Source: a virus. Taken from it: a DNA stretch of 64,000 nt. Below, in pieces: positions 38,501 through 46,821 of the stretch. The DNA lies in the IMG/VR virus record IMGVR_UViG_3300037805_000644, positions 62,001-126,000 of that record; one strand, given 5' to 3'. Each line of letters opens with the position of its first letter. The first letter of the stretch is position 1. Both the position numbers and the translations under genes were made by a program. A model generated the notes under the pieces. That model made no database searches. It was not told the DNA's origin and worked only from the letters and a program-made list of their open reading frames with translations.

Positions 38501-41500
38501 TACTGCCTTGATCCCAGTTGTCCTCACCGGGTGTGCTGATGACCATCGGCCCGTTGCCGGTCTGCTGAGCCTGGATGTCCTCCACGGCCTCCTGGATGGC
38601 CTCGGCCAGGAATTGAGTGAGGGTTGGGATGCGGAAATAAAACGTATCTGGGCTGCGGAAGGTGTAAGTGGCCTGGAGGAGCGCACCCTCCAACCCGTTC
38701 TCCCCATCCGGGATGGTGTTGTACAGGTAGGTGGCAAATGCTCGCGGCTCATTGACCACGCCATCCCGAATGCTCGGGCTGAGGGTCCGGTTGCGGGTGT
38801 GGCTGAGCACGAGGCGCTGCCCTGCACCCAAAGGCGCCTGGTTGGGCTCCAGAAGCTCGATAGACCCCGAGGCAGGGTCCAAGCTGTACTCGACGCTGGG
38901 CGTCAGTGTACGGCCCGCCAGGGCCGCCCCAGAGGCGTCCTGCTCCCCGAATAGGACCAGCTCGAAGGGTTCGGTGCTTACCATCGGCCCCAGCGGCAGG
39001 AACGACCGTACACTTGGTGGGTAAACCGGTCGGTAGCTCAGCTTCACCGAAGTCACGGTGTCCATGGACACCCCCGTACGGAACGGGGCCGTGAGGGTGA
39101 TCTTGGTGTAAGTCCCTTCGGGATTCAGCTCAGACCCACTGATCGTGAAGGGGTAACCCCCGACCTCCATGATGTGGCCGGGCACGGCAAACGTGGTCAG
39201 GTCCCCTCGGAAATTGACGGTCTTCTGACCCCGGTTGACCGGCTCAAAGGGAAACTCTGTCAGCGGCACCTCTTGCATGAACCCGGCGGGGGCCCCTGTT
39301 GCAGTCGGGCTGGCCCCTTCGGGATCCACCACCGTGGTGAGAGCGCCGGCCGAGATGACCGTCAGGACATCATGACCCGGGGCTCGGGAACCCACCTCCC
39401 GCACCGTTGAGGGGAAAAGGTGGATCTTGGTGACGTTGCCCGCCTTGACGATGGGCTTCGCTGGGTTGAGGGGGTTCTTCTCTTCGAGAGGGGTAACCCG
39501 GGTTGGGAAATACTCGACCTCTCGCACATAGAAACACTCGGCGCCCAGGCGGATGATCTGGCCGGGGAGGAAGTCCCCGGTCCGGTCACCCTGGAGACCG
39601 AAACTGTCTGCACCTGCCTTGAGGAAAAACGGCGGGCGGTAAACCGGAGTGGTCGAGACAGTGTATGACCGCTCCCCACCGTTCGCCTCGAAAGCAGCAA
39701 AGCTCACCTTGACGGTGACGTGGTCAGGGATGACCTTGGAGAGGAACTGAATGGTGAAAGGCTGAGTTGGATCAGCAGGCGCCTCCAAGACGTAGTCCTG
39801 GACCTGGAAGTTCTGGATCATTGCCCCAATGAACACGGTGGGGGCAATCCGGGTGTCTACATTGCGCCCGTCGTTGTTAAACGTGAACGTGAAATGGTTG
39901 ACCCGAGTGGCCTCAGCCTTGGTCACGAACACCGGCAGGAACTCTTGGATCAGCTCCCCCTCTTTCCGGCCTTCGAGATCCGCCTGGTGATAGCACACCT
40001 CGACCGACTGACCCTCCTGGAGGGGCTGCTGGAACCCGATTGCCCCTGCGAGTGGGTTCATTGACACGTCGAGGGTATTCTCTGAGATCATGCGCTCGGT
40101 GAAATAAACCACCTTGCCCGCATGGGCGGCCTGGTCCGCAGTACCAATGTTGAGGTCCCCGGTGTCCGGGTTGTACTCCACAGCGCCGGCCGCCACGTCA
40201 GTGGCCCCCAGGAACTCTTCCTGGTAGGTCACGGTGGCCTTGGCGTAGTCCGCCAAGAGGTTACCCCCGAATTGAAGGTTCCCGGAGGGATCCACCTCGA
40301 CGGTATCAGGATCCTGCGGCGAGGAGAACACCGCCACAGGGATAGGGGTGAGCTTGTCTGCACCCACCCGGAGAGAGTAGGCCACACTGGTGAACCGGGT
40401 GGAGCCGGCATCGGGAACAACCAACAGGCCGTTGGCCACGATCCCCAGGGTTGCCCGAGTCAGGGCAACCAGATCTGCCGAATTCGTGTTGTCCTCATGT
40501 GCCAGCCCATACCGGATGGAGGTGGCCCGACCTCGGGAAACAGCACCCTCCACCGATGCCGCCAACGTGACATCGGGAGTGCCCAGAGGAGTGAGCACGT
40601 TGACCTTGAACGGCTCCTCGGGGAGGTGGTTGAAGTTCAGGTAAACCTGGTCAGCCACGACGGCCGGATCATACACCTCTGCGGTGAACCCCCGGTACAT
40701 CTCCCAAGGGGTCGAACGGAGGGCATCACCCAGGAAAGGAGGATCGACCGCCAGTTCGGTGGCGCTGTTGACTGAGGTGATGAGGTAAGAGCCGGCCTCC
40801 TCACCCGACAGAAGCTTGATCCGATAGCCCTCTTGAGCCACAGGGAGATAAACGGGCTGCCCGCCAGAGAAAAGAGGGTTACCGTCCCCATCAAGGGCCT
40901 GCTCTTCGGAGGGTGCTAGGAAGTTGGCCTCGGGATCCTGGAATGCACCCCCAACCGTGTACGTCCCTCGACCACCAGACAAAACGCCATCGCCGTAACG
41001 CCGGATGAGCACCACATTCCCGGAAATGCCGTCCTGAGGCAGGAGGTAATCGGTGTCCAATTCCTGGAATTCAAAGGCACCCCCATCCGAAATGAGAAGC
41101 CCTCCGCCAATGCCTGGTGCGTTGAGCAAGGAGTTGCCCGCCACAGAGGGCTGCCCCAGCCCAATGGTCGTCACAGGCTGCTGGAAGGGGGTACTCAGAG
41201 AGCCCGCATCCAACCAGAGGAACCGCCGCTCCGCAAAATCGTGGAGGATGTCCTCGTAGTGCTCCAGCGGCTTGTTCACGATGAGCACACCATCAGGGTC
41301 CTCAATGACCGTGACGATGTTGAAGAACACTCCCTCGTCGTATCCTGCGATGTCCTGGATCGGCGGGTTCTGGAAGAACACGAACGGTGCAGGCTGCACG
41401 GATCCCTGGAGGATCACATCCTCAACCCGGCTGTATGCCTTGAAGTCGGGAACTCCGGTGACCCGCTGGAGGTTGCGAGGGCTTCGGTACAGACCAAGGC

Positions 41501-43814
41501 TCACACCTGAGTCTACCACCCAGTTGTCCGACCCACCAACCACACGCCAGCCTGGGAGGAATCCCAGCTTCTCGGCACCCGAGAGGTCCTTGGGATCCCC
41601 ACCCCACCCGATCTCAACCATGCCGACCGCAGAGTCTGCCGCCAGAACCACTGACCCGTTCAAGGTGGTGGCAGAGCCGACACCAGGGCCCGCGTCGATG
41701 GCCAACTGAATGGAGGCGGCCACCTCCTCGGGGGTGAAAAACTCGTTGTCGGGGAGGGCAGCGAGGAGCGTGTTGGAGTCCCACTGGTAGCTGTTGCCCT
41801 CGATGTCGAAGTACAGGGTCTCCCCGCCATCGAACCGGAACACGAACCGGGTCTTAGAGAAAAGCTTGGCCTCCGCCGTGAATGCTGCCGGGGTCAGGCT
41901 GCTCTGGAGGAAATAAGCCGGGTCCGAGCCCTTGTCCTTGAGGTCCGCCCGTCCGATCTTGAGCACGGATCCTGTGGCGTCGCTGTACTCCCGGGCAATG
42001 TAACAAACCCCTTTGGGGATCTTGTGCTTGTCCGTGGGGAGATCTGCCTCCAGGTCGACCACAATGACCGACATGGCGCCCTTGCGGGTGAACACCATCG
42101 TGTCCGACACGCCATCAACCACCTGGCGGATCCGCCCCTTGGTGCTGGCCGCAAAGGTGTCCCCACCTGGCCGCACGTCTGCCTCACCTGCACCACCGGG
42201 GATGGCACCAGTGCCGTCAGGGGCATCAAGGATGCCTGAGATGGCCAGAGGCAGGGTCTCAGCATTGGGAATGTACAGCTTGCCATTGGCCTCAATGACC
42301 TGCACGGGCTCAGTGGAAGCCTGGGGGCGGCCCGACAGACTCACACCATCATAAACCACCTTTGAGCCTAGGTAATGCTTGTTGAAATCCTGATGGTCAG
42401 GGTCTGCCTTTGCGAGGAGCCCTGCCGAGAACTTGATCTTGCCTGTGGACAGGGAAACACCCACCTGACCCTCAGCCACCACCAGCTCACCCAACCCGCC
42501 AGGGCCGTCCTCACCGGGAGTGAGCACCGGGCTGAGGTACAGCCGAGAACCTACTCGGAGAAGGGGGCGGTCTGCCGGCCCTGGGATCGGCGAGAGGTAC
42601 AGGTCTCCCTGGCCCAACTCCCCTACGATCCCGTCACTGTCCGGGTTGAAGTCCCGGTTGGCGTACCAGATATCTTTCCCCGCGTGCTGCTCGATGTAAG
42701 CAGGGTTGAACACCAGGAGGCCATTGGTCATCCCAACAACCCCAGCCAAGCTGGGTTCGGTGGAGAAATCGAACCCCTCCTCCACCTGCTTATCCGAGCG
42801 AACCCCGACCCCAGAGAAAGTACCGTCAGGGGCCACCGCTGTGCTCGTGAAGCTCGGGGCGGACCCCAGCCGGATCATCGAGTAACTATCTGCGGTGAAA
42901 CCGTCCCCAGGCAGGGTGAAGCCGATCTTGAGCCCTCGGGGCTTCGGGTCGAGCTGGTACTGTTCATCGAAGCTCAGGCGGCCCAGGTTGAGGGTGTGAG
43001 CGCCTTTGTAAGGCCCCCACCGCTGGTTGGCACCATCCCACCCAAACCGGAGCTGGTAACGGTCGTTGCGGGTCCAGAAAAACCTGGGTGCCGCAACCGT
43101 GTACCGCGCATCCCGAATGCTGTCTCCCCGAAGCTGGCTCAGGCCGCCCTCAAGGCTTGCTGCAACGGTCGTGGCGATCAGGCTGCCAGAGGTAGCTGTG
43201 AACAGGTTGCTGTCGGTGACCGTGGCCAGGCCAGCGGCTGCATCAGAATCACCACCTTGGAGCTGAACCACCAGGTAAGGGCGGGAGCCCTCTCGGCCCT
43301 TAGTGGGGTCTTCTGAGTCGGTCCAACCCGCATCGTCATACCCCGACTCGTCACCCCGAGCCACCACCAGGAACAGGATGGATCCGATGCTGCGGAACCC
43401 TTCATCCTTCACCACCACATTGAGGGTGCCGTCCGTCCGGGTGCCGTAACCAGGAGGTGCCGGCTGACCCGCTGGGAGAGGGTCAGGGTCGTTGTCCGTA
43501 ACCGTCAGGGTCCCTTGGGGGATGGTGCCTGCACCCGTATCCGTCCACCAGGTGAGGTCATCCACGAGGGCAAGGTTAGACGTGTTGTCCGCCCAGAACA
43601 TGTACTCGACAGGTGTGGTGCCCGGAGCATTGGAGATCGACGTGCGATACTGGTCGCCTCGGGCATCCACAAAGGGGGGGCTGGCGAGAGCGTAAATGCC
43701 AGGAAGGGCATCCGCAGTGCGGAGCACCCCGCTGCCAGCATCCGCCGTCTGGGGGGAGTTCGTCGGTGCCGTTCGGGGGGCCCGGAGTACGTGTCCTGAA
43801 AAATTGAAAGCCAT
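32547..43814 (-). CDS. Giant virion protein, 3755 aa (11.3 kb uninterrupted frame)
   Basis: A single open frame of 11,268 bp starts at ATG 43814, 6 nt after the upstream gene. It is almost entirely beta-rich and Gly/Pro/Asp/Thr-rich, with no transmembrane segment or recognised enzyme site. Small repeated barrel-like units are visible. DFLPGQIIRLGAECFYVREV (about residue 1411) and FAVPGHIMEVGGYPFTISGS (about 1541) share a pattern, and GYRIKLLSGEEAGSYLITSV (about 995) matches modules in two other baseplate proteins. The last 40 residues form a charged helix (RIELFDQDLPKRLAEAERAA). Location next to the spike and hub genes argues for a baseplate scaffold or long appendage. It is too beta-rich for a tape measure, which is encoded separately. 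Confidence 0.85.
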   Translation of the reverse strand: MAFNFSGHVLRAPRTAPTNSPQTADAGSGVLRTADALPGIYALASPPFVDARGDQYRTSISNAPGTTPVEYMFWADNTSNLALVDDLTWWTDTGAGTIPQGTLTVTDNDPDPLPAGQPAPPGYGTRTDGTLNVVVKDEGFRSIGSILFLVVARGDESGYDDAGWTDSEDPTKGREGSRPYLVVQLQGGDSDAAAGLATVTDSNLFTATSGSLIATTVAASLEGGLSQLRGDSIRDARYTVAAPRFFWTRNDRYQLRFGWDGANQRWGPYKGAHTLNLGRLSFDEQYQLDPKPRGLKIGFTLPGDGFTADSYSMIRLGSAPSFTSTAVAPDGTFSGVGVRSDKQVEEGFDFSTEPSLAGVVGMTNGLLVFNPAYIEQHAGKDIWYANRDFNPDSDGIVGELGQGDLYLSPIPGPADRPLLRVGSRLYLSPVLTPGEDGPGGLGELVVAEGQVGVSLSTGKIKFSAGLLAKADPDHQDFNKHYLGSKVVYDGVSLSGRPQASTEPVQVIEANGKLYIPNAETLPLAISGILDAPDGTGAIPGGAGEADVRPGGDTFAASTKGRIRQVVDGVSDTMVFTRKGAMSVIVVDLEADLPTDKHKIPKGVCYIAREYSDATGSVLKIGRADLKDKGSDPAYFLQSSLTPAAFTAEAKLFSKTRFVFRFDGGETLYFDIEGNSYQWDSNTLLAALPDNEFFTPEEVAASIQLAIDAGPGVGSATTLNGSVVLAADSAVGMVEIGWGGDPKDLSGAEKLGFLPGWRVVGGSDNWVVDSGVSLGLYRSPRNLQRVTGVPDFKAYSRVEDVILQGSVQPAPFVFFQNPPIQDIAGYDEGVFFNIVTVIEDPDGVLIVNKPLEHYEDILHDFAERRFLWLDAGSLSTPFQQPVTTIGLGQPSVAGNSLLNAPGIGGGLLISDGGAFEFQELDTDYLLPQDGISGNVVLIRRYGDGVLSGGRGTYTVGGAFQDPEANFLAPSEEQALDGDGNPLFSGGQPVYLPVAQEGYRIKLLSGEEAGSYLITSVNSATELAVDPPFLGDALRSTPWEMYRGFTAEVYDPAVVADQVYLNFNHLPEEPFKVNVLTPLGTPDVTLAASVEGAVSRGRATSIRYGLAHEDNTNSADLVALTRATLGIVANGLLVVPDAGSTRFTSVAYSLRVGADKLTPIPVAVFSSPQDPDTVEVDPSGNLQFGGNLLADYAKATVTYQEEFLGATDVAAGAVEYNPDTGDLNIGTADQAAHAGKVVYFTERMISENTLDVSMNPLAGAIGFQQPLQEGQSVEVCYHQADLEGRKEGELIQEFLPVFVTKAEATRVNHFTFTFNNDGRNVDTRIAPTVFIGAMIQNFQVQDYVLEAPADPTQPFTIQFLSKVIPDHVTVKVSFAAFEANGGERSYTVSTTPVYRPPFFLKAGADSFGLQGDRTGDFLPGQIIRLGAECFYVREVEYFPTRVTPLEEKNPLNPAKPIVKAGNVTKIHLFPSTVREVGSRAPGHDVLTVISAGALTTVVDPEGASPTATGAPAGFMQEVPLTEFPFEPVNRGQKTVNFRGDLTTFAVPGHIMEVGGYPFTISGSELNPEGTYTKITLTAPFRTGVSMDTVTSVKLSYRPVYPPSVRSFLPLGPMVSTEPFELVLFGEQDASGAALAGRTLTPSVEYSLDPASGSIELLEPNQAPLGAGQRLVLSHTRNRTLSPSIRDGVVNEPRAFATYLYNTIPDGENGLEGALLQATYTFRSPDTFYFRIPTLTQFLAEAIQEAVEDIQAQQTGNGPMVISTPGEDNWDQGSTGLIWERRHLMDKDRASRTFLDFYNQAIVAFEQINETIDGRFVGDRDGKFRFFIGKGLEWPTPGYEDEISGHLLPKNLWSMVVNEANPANDLIFLEADPLVEPTSATLAGGVLAGVFPTADRLQQLIARQAVLVTNDVDDLVVTSKQRPTVKFLPVSPFFSIQALADFKRMADSHALSRIYPTQAKAFFLTFPGIGADEATGDPGSYTWGRTVDGERKSTNQSEIASVSNPVLGGITNISESALTPRRARARVWGYFPDGLAANVFGAVPPAAILEPCMIVVQTPLSEVPVHPDTGFVDVSKLRSQGGEIADAEAGDPELALPGFAPGDQLSWGQPDGSLYQAHSQKSFTVFGIPLLDSLHVLDVQYGCVVRFADSQGSLLDDPSRILVGTGAASGTPLQDFPLSQGDTILVIPSLGQGVEISDPPTISELRAMGSSIDVYRNGFDLSIRPDGRVLDQTLPSFNDPHPYGLKEIFGQKAPDPLSGIEGPVEFVYANPLPLEIPALLGQVTDDDGDYSIPYLRTGNTELDRLGDPTLMSNLFGVFSQNGGLYTYPDEIVALDGEVIDTHDGINHDFSDVGDPFGSGGATKEAGVIMTLQDPFPVGVGQESLEPFDLLLVECGQSGINAGAQGLLNVGAVRQEAGGVGFIEPPRFITPTTAPAVAGGPTGSPVRYVLDNALVHVDGYLGNDPTVDQPSGVRLYEYDQSGDAALDTTVLSFVDLGSIALNDGVAAAAGNLNDIWGAAGSKANNRITLRCWARDDVGVVDTPGANPMAAPGTELFSIEIQGLNVTITDTVSGNAPTTVVVTNVEFGTNDPAPLGSPAANKHIVITGFGIGGHIWPGPTPAQWFVPYVETNLAAPGYKRETVYSYDFSVDVDTYNNAAPRGESDTAYVAGDRLTFHEVLDFRLSRQRGSTHPQAAGTVLETRLLVEEVTCAPNTASSVNRINGGDPLTFIGRTAADVGNELASGAWSSPAGGSLKAVALEGHLNVNLPGTDVRFAGVPSSPNGPSGVICQGSGLMESKANGDIPAAVALLSDDRVTEPVVSAGLVGQVEPGDILTIKKSGDAAHDACTKAGTYLVKHAIAENDALSHTLQTTQTCVVGGGNGWIMQTFPEVVRFDGSTLTVTSTSGFPGVGNRVFICRDLSKLTAATAAEYATAFWSGAVTGMTLTTFTLNNLLDATGAPALLGDLEPWVGLPVAGLDSLVVGVRGGDLPDSWSVVGHHDLTLGSEVIHGVRLINFEGAAGPGAPVLYDATAGEITVPGGGGQVEVDEGTPINNTLYNPDEDPVVYDHVPVAINIANVPDADWATLNDPNGHSAAPQWVAALLPNTEVTLGDPVGPTSGFWAQAGIFLEPSFPTPVEQYDAGQANVVEQGAAAYANIGARDFAAFNTSGVAVTTPEPVEFEVRRIRRFHGLLDDISAQFAPLRFAYEIRRGRITQYTATAKQFGLVEANGFDMDFNNDWGAAPLAPDVWNTGEVGLIGTNLGPFDNLDVNINAGDLFRLLDEDGNLLEQVAIVGATSSSEVKLEAPGLQTPKATLESNSGMRFEIWLRQAPVPHEQSNEQLLELVTFKTVTETKADYATETGGYVNQITVDYDSVVNRMSDDANPGTWGGKGVQRGDIVVVDPTPTISQTGERGSRPIGDIGAFLSSGPQRAGHSAGEPNSLDDNRGFYRVVDIDDSVSPAVLVVDGLNTLAGARISGATSDVVFPEDPTFQATLGYSIMPTISGSVLTPDSREGQMDLRPTKKRENIAGADTYTGDTHSIRPFGYRIIRPSQLFSEDAVDLVLMNRERILSWIQELRVIMSGNKSGTYWVFQDEQHCRDIGSPSDPIDGLGVLGNVTVESLIGETNTSPFMNTSDCLSILDRRFWILDRRLDSLVPDSNIGYRTFDSGADPAFPLAGGPYTAYSDTSGEAVRPVLPERVDIIQDTEDQLRPARYAWLAYRTNTIQGTLRRIELFDQDLPKRLAEAERAARLEEAAENA

Positions 43815-43820
43815 GCTTAT

Positions 43821-44417
43821 CTACACCACCACCGAGGTCGTAGTTGTCCCTGCCGGAGAAGGGCCTGGGACACCCACCACATTACCGAACCCGAACCCTA
43901 GAAGGACGCACCGGGCAATTCCGTTCCCCAAGCCATTGGCCATCTGAGCCAATGCGGGGCCCCGCCCTGAGAAAGCTGCGAGGTTTGAGATGAGCAGGGC
44001 CACCAGACTCGGGGCGTTGCTCAGCACCACCTTAGCCACATCAGCCCCCACCCCTACACCCGGGGACACCCCCACATACATCCCTGAGGTACTGAACGTC
44101 TTAGGTACGGCGATCCCCACGATGGTCCCGAGAGATATCGCCAAAGGCCCCACCATGCCCGCAGCGTTCAAGGAAGCGATCATCACCGCTGGATTGGGGG
44201 GGATCACCAGCTTACCTGTGGGCACCACCCCCCCGCCAGTCGCCCCAGCGGCAGCTCCTTGCAAGAGCACATTCTGGGGCTGTCCTGCTGCCCATAGGTG
44301 TACGGCAGTGGCGATCCCGAGGGCCATCCGGTCGAACTGCACCCCTGCCATGGGGAAAGGTGCAGCCGTCCGAGCGGCCACTAGGTCAGCGTAAAACAGA
44401 GCGGGGGTCAGCGGCAT
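43821..44417 (-). CDS. Small hydrophobic Gly/Ala-rich protein next to the spike (198 aa)
   Basis: The ATG at 44417 has GAGGAAC 5 nt upstream, 7 nt after the spike gene ends. The protein is rich in Gly, Ala and Val with long apolar stretches (SLNAAGMVGPLAISLGTIVG, about 82-101; LVALLISNLAAFSG, about 137-150) and a Pro/Thr/Val C terminus (VPGPSPAGTTTTSVVV). It could be membrane-interacting or packed inside the hub. Position between spike and giant protein suggests a tail-tip or baseplate part. The family is not recognised, and a holin role is not supported because no lysis genes are nearby. Confidence 0.72.
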   Translation of the reverse strand: MPLTPALFYADLVAARTAAPFPMAGVQFDRMALGIATAVHLWAAGQPQNVLLQGAAAGATGGGVVPTGKLVIPPNPAVMIASLNAAGMVGPLAISLGTIVGIAVPKTFSTSGMYVGVSPGVGVGADVAKVVLSNAPSLVALLISNLAAFSGRGPALAQMANGLGNGIARCVLLGFGFGNVVGVPGPSPAGTTTTSVVV

Positions 44418-44424
44418 GGGTTCC

Positions 44425-46821
44425 TCAGCCGGGGGTGATTAGATGGCCTTTAGCCCCCAACCCCCAGGTCAGGTAAGGGAGGTTGGTGAAAGGTTCCCGA
44501 GTTCCGGCGCAGAGGATCGGCCCCAACTCGCCACCATAAATGGGGCCGCTCAATGCGACCCCCAAGGCACCCCTCACAATAGCTACTCCCGCATCGGCCG
44601 AAATGTATACCCCCGCAAGAGCAGTCATCGAAGCGGTACCTGCGGGGGCACTCAGGCTGACGTTGCCAACCAGAGCTGTTCCGGTGATCCCCGTGGGGCC
44701 CACCTCCACCGTGGATGTAGTGCCCTTGAGGGTGACCGTCCCCACAAGGGACTCATAGGTCTGGTCCCCGATGAGGATGGTGGTTGTGTGGTTGCCCAGG
44801 TTGAACCGCTCTTCCCGGTCCCCGAACGTGAAATTCACCCGCTTCGCCACGATGCCTGGTGCGCTGGGGGTGTACGTCTGGGAGTGCAAGGGTGCATTCG
44901 TCAGCCTGAAACCCTTAGGCCCACTGTACTCCTCGGTGGCCTTGGCGGTGACCACCAGCTCCAGAGTCTCTGCGGTGGTCCTGATCTTCTTGGCTGTTGC
45001 CAACTCGATGAGGTCATGGCCCTTGATGCGGGTCGTGGTGGCCTCCACGTCAATAGCAGCCCCCTTGACAAACACCTTCTTGGTGGCCTTGAGCCGCATG
45101 TTGGTGCGGGCAACAATATCCACTGCGGGGAGATTGTCGTTCTTCTCACCCCGTGACTCGGGGCCGTCCGAGGACCCCCCACCGAAAATCGTGACAGGGC
45201 CCTTCTCGGACACCAGGTTAAACGAGCCTCGGCTCTTGGTGCCGAGGGAAAGACCCCCATCCAGCATGAGCTGGAGGGCCCCTGCCACCTTGAGTTTGAG
45301 GCCCCCCGCGAGAGCCAGCTCCACCGAGTTTTCTTTGAGGGGACCTCCGATGAACCCCCGGAACTGACCTTTCTTGTTGACACTCCAGAATGTGGGGCGC
45401 CCGTTGTCCAACGGGTTGAGCTTGAACAACGTGGCAGCGTGGTTCTCAAGGGGCTCAGGGGATGCGCCCCGCCCTTCCTCCGCAGCCAGCCCGACTGGCT
45501 CAAGGCGGGGGTTCGGGGCATCCCCGTCGAAGATCTTAGGCACCAGGGGCCGCCCGTAAGCCAACCGGCCTCGGGGGCTGAACGGATCATTGCCGATCAC
45601 CGAGCCCATTACCCACTCGATGAAGGGGGCATTGTCGGAACCACCTGGAGCCTCGAACCCGCTATCAGGGAGCCGGTCCGCATCGAACATGTCGGTCTGT
45701 TCGGTCACCGGCAACCGGCCATCCGAAGTGTGGGTGATCTCCAGCCGGTGCTCCGTCAGCGTGGGGATGCTGGGATCAAGTACCGCGTTTTTCCTGCTCT
45801 GGGCAGCTACTCGGTAAACTGGCTTCCCGCCGTAAATGGCGTCTGCCTGATGGAGATCATCCTCCGCCATACCGGAGGCGTCGATGAAACCACCTCGGAT
45901 CAGGAACAGGAAAGGATCGATGTTCTCACTGAACTGCAACCCTGTCTTGCCGGGGTTGCCGTCCTCGTCAAAGTCCCGACCGAACGGCCTTGCCGGGGTG
46001 AGGAACCCCTCGGGGGATTCTTGCCCAGTACGCTCCAGGTCTCCCTCAGACAGGGGGACACCGTTGAGGACCACCTGCTTGCCGTCCCACACCCGCCCGT
46101 CAGAGAACATCTGGGTGGCCAGGAAAGTGGCATCTCGCTGGACCATCCCGCTGTAAATCCGAGTCCCTGCCAGAGCATCGAACCTCTGGAGAGCCCGGAG
46201 CACCGCAGCCTGGTCCTGATCCCTCAGGATGAACTCGTTACCTCGTCGGTTGGAGAGCTGCACACTCTCGTCAAGCACCAGGTCAGAGCCCTGAGAGGAA
46301 CTGGCCAGGATGCTTCCGGGCTGCATGTGCCGGAGCTTGTGCCTGATGCGGGGGAGCACCCCGCCCACCACATCATGCTGGTACTCCGAGCCGAAATCCA
46401 TCTCATCGTTGGTGAAGTTGGCAGTGGTCATCCACTCCCGACCGGGCCATACACCTGGAACAATCCAGTTGAGGATGACCGGCGTGCGGTTGCGGGGGTT
46501 TGAGGACTCCTGGGGCATCCAGCCGACCACACAGTAATCACCTGCCTGGGGCAGGGCGCCGAACATGTGACGAGCCCCTGCACCCGGGAACGAGAGCGGG
46601 ATGGGCACACGTTCGGAATCACCACTACCACCCACCAGGATCTGGAGAGTGATCAGGAACTCTTCGTAGTCTACCTCAACCACACGGCCGACTCCGAGCC
46701 CCCACTGGGTCTCGGGGTCGGAAGCGCCGATCTTCGCCTTGGCGAACATCGTCGAGTTGCGGATAGCACCCGTCGAGATCGCAGACAAGGCACTGACGGG
46801 CCTACGCCCTTCGCTGGCCAT
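44425..46821 (-). CDS. Baseplate central spike, gp5/gpV-like OB-fold plus repetitive beta C terminus (798 aa)
   Basis: The ATG at 46821 overlaps the hub stop by one base (TGATG), with GAGGA 7 nt upstream. Residues 40-125 (LGVGRVVEVDYEEFLITLQI, then PIPLSFPGAG, PQAGDYCVVGWMP) form the OB-fold of gp5/gpV/VgrG-type spikes. Residues 150-480 are an insertion or linker. From about 490 onward short valine- and glycine-spaced strands repeat (VELALAGGLKLKVAGALQLM, then GITGTALVGNVSLSAPAGTA), consistent with an intertwined triple-stranded beta-prism or helix that pierces the outer membrane. It functions with the adjacent hub protein at the tail tip. No lysozyme domain is present; the lytic domain seems to sit in the hub instead. 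Confidence 0.85.
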   Translation of the reverse strand: MASEGRRPVSALSAISTGAIRNSTMFAKAKIGASDPETQWGLGVGRVVEVDYEEFLITLQILVGGSGDSERVPIPLSFPGAGARHMFGALPQAGDYCVVGWMPQESSNPRNRTPVILNWIVPGVWPGREWMTTANFTNDEMDFGSEYQHDVVGGVLPRIRHKLRHMQPGSILASSSQGSDLVLDESVQLSNRRGNEFILRDQDQAAVLRALQRFDALAGTRIYSGMVQRDATFLATQMFSDGRVWDGKQVVLNGVPLSEGDLERTGQESPEGFLTPARPFGRDFDEDGNPGKTGLQFSENIDPFLFLIRGGFIDASGMAEDDLHQADAIYGGKPVYRVAAQSRKNAVLDPSIPTLTEHRLEITHTSDGRLPVTEQTDMFDADRLPDSGFEAPGGSDNAPFIEWVMGSVIGNDPFSPRGRLAYGRPLVPKIFDGDAPNPRLEPVGLAAEEGRGASPEPLENHAATLFKLNPLDNGRPTFWSVNKKGQFRGFIGGPLKENSVELALAGGLKLKVAGALQLMLDGGLSLGTKSRGSFNLVSEKGPVTIFGGGSSDGPESRGEKNDNLPAVDIVARTNMRLKATKKVFVKGAAIDVEATTTRIKGHDLIELATAKKIRTTAETLELVVTAKATEEYSGPKGFRLTNAPLHSQTYTPSAPGIVAKRVNFTFGDREERFNLGNHTTTILIGDQTYESLVGTVTLKGTTSTVEVGPTGITGTALVGNVSLSAPAGTASMTALAGVYISADAGVAIVRGALGVALSGPIYGGELGPILCAGTREPFTNLPYLTWGLGAKGHLITPG

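Noticed and set aside
32547-43814. The giant protein as the tape measure
   Set aside because: It is beta-rich with no long helical or Gly-rich hydrophobic segment, and a typical helical tape measure is encoded at 54148-57327.
43821-44417. The 198-residue hydrophobic protein as a holin
   Set aside because: No endolysin or spanin is adjacent, the gene sits between spike and giant structural genes, and the apolar stretches are Gly/Ala-rich without a clear topology.
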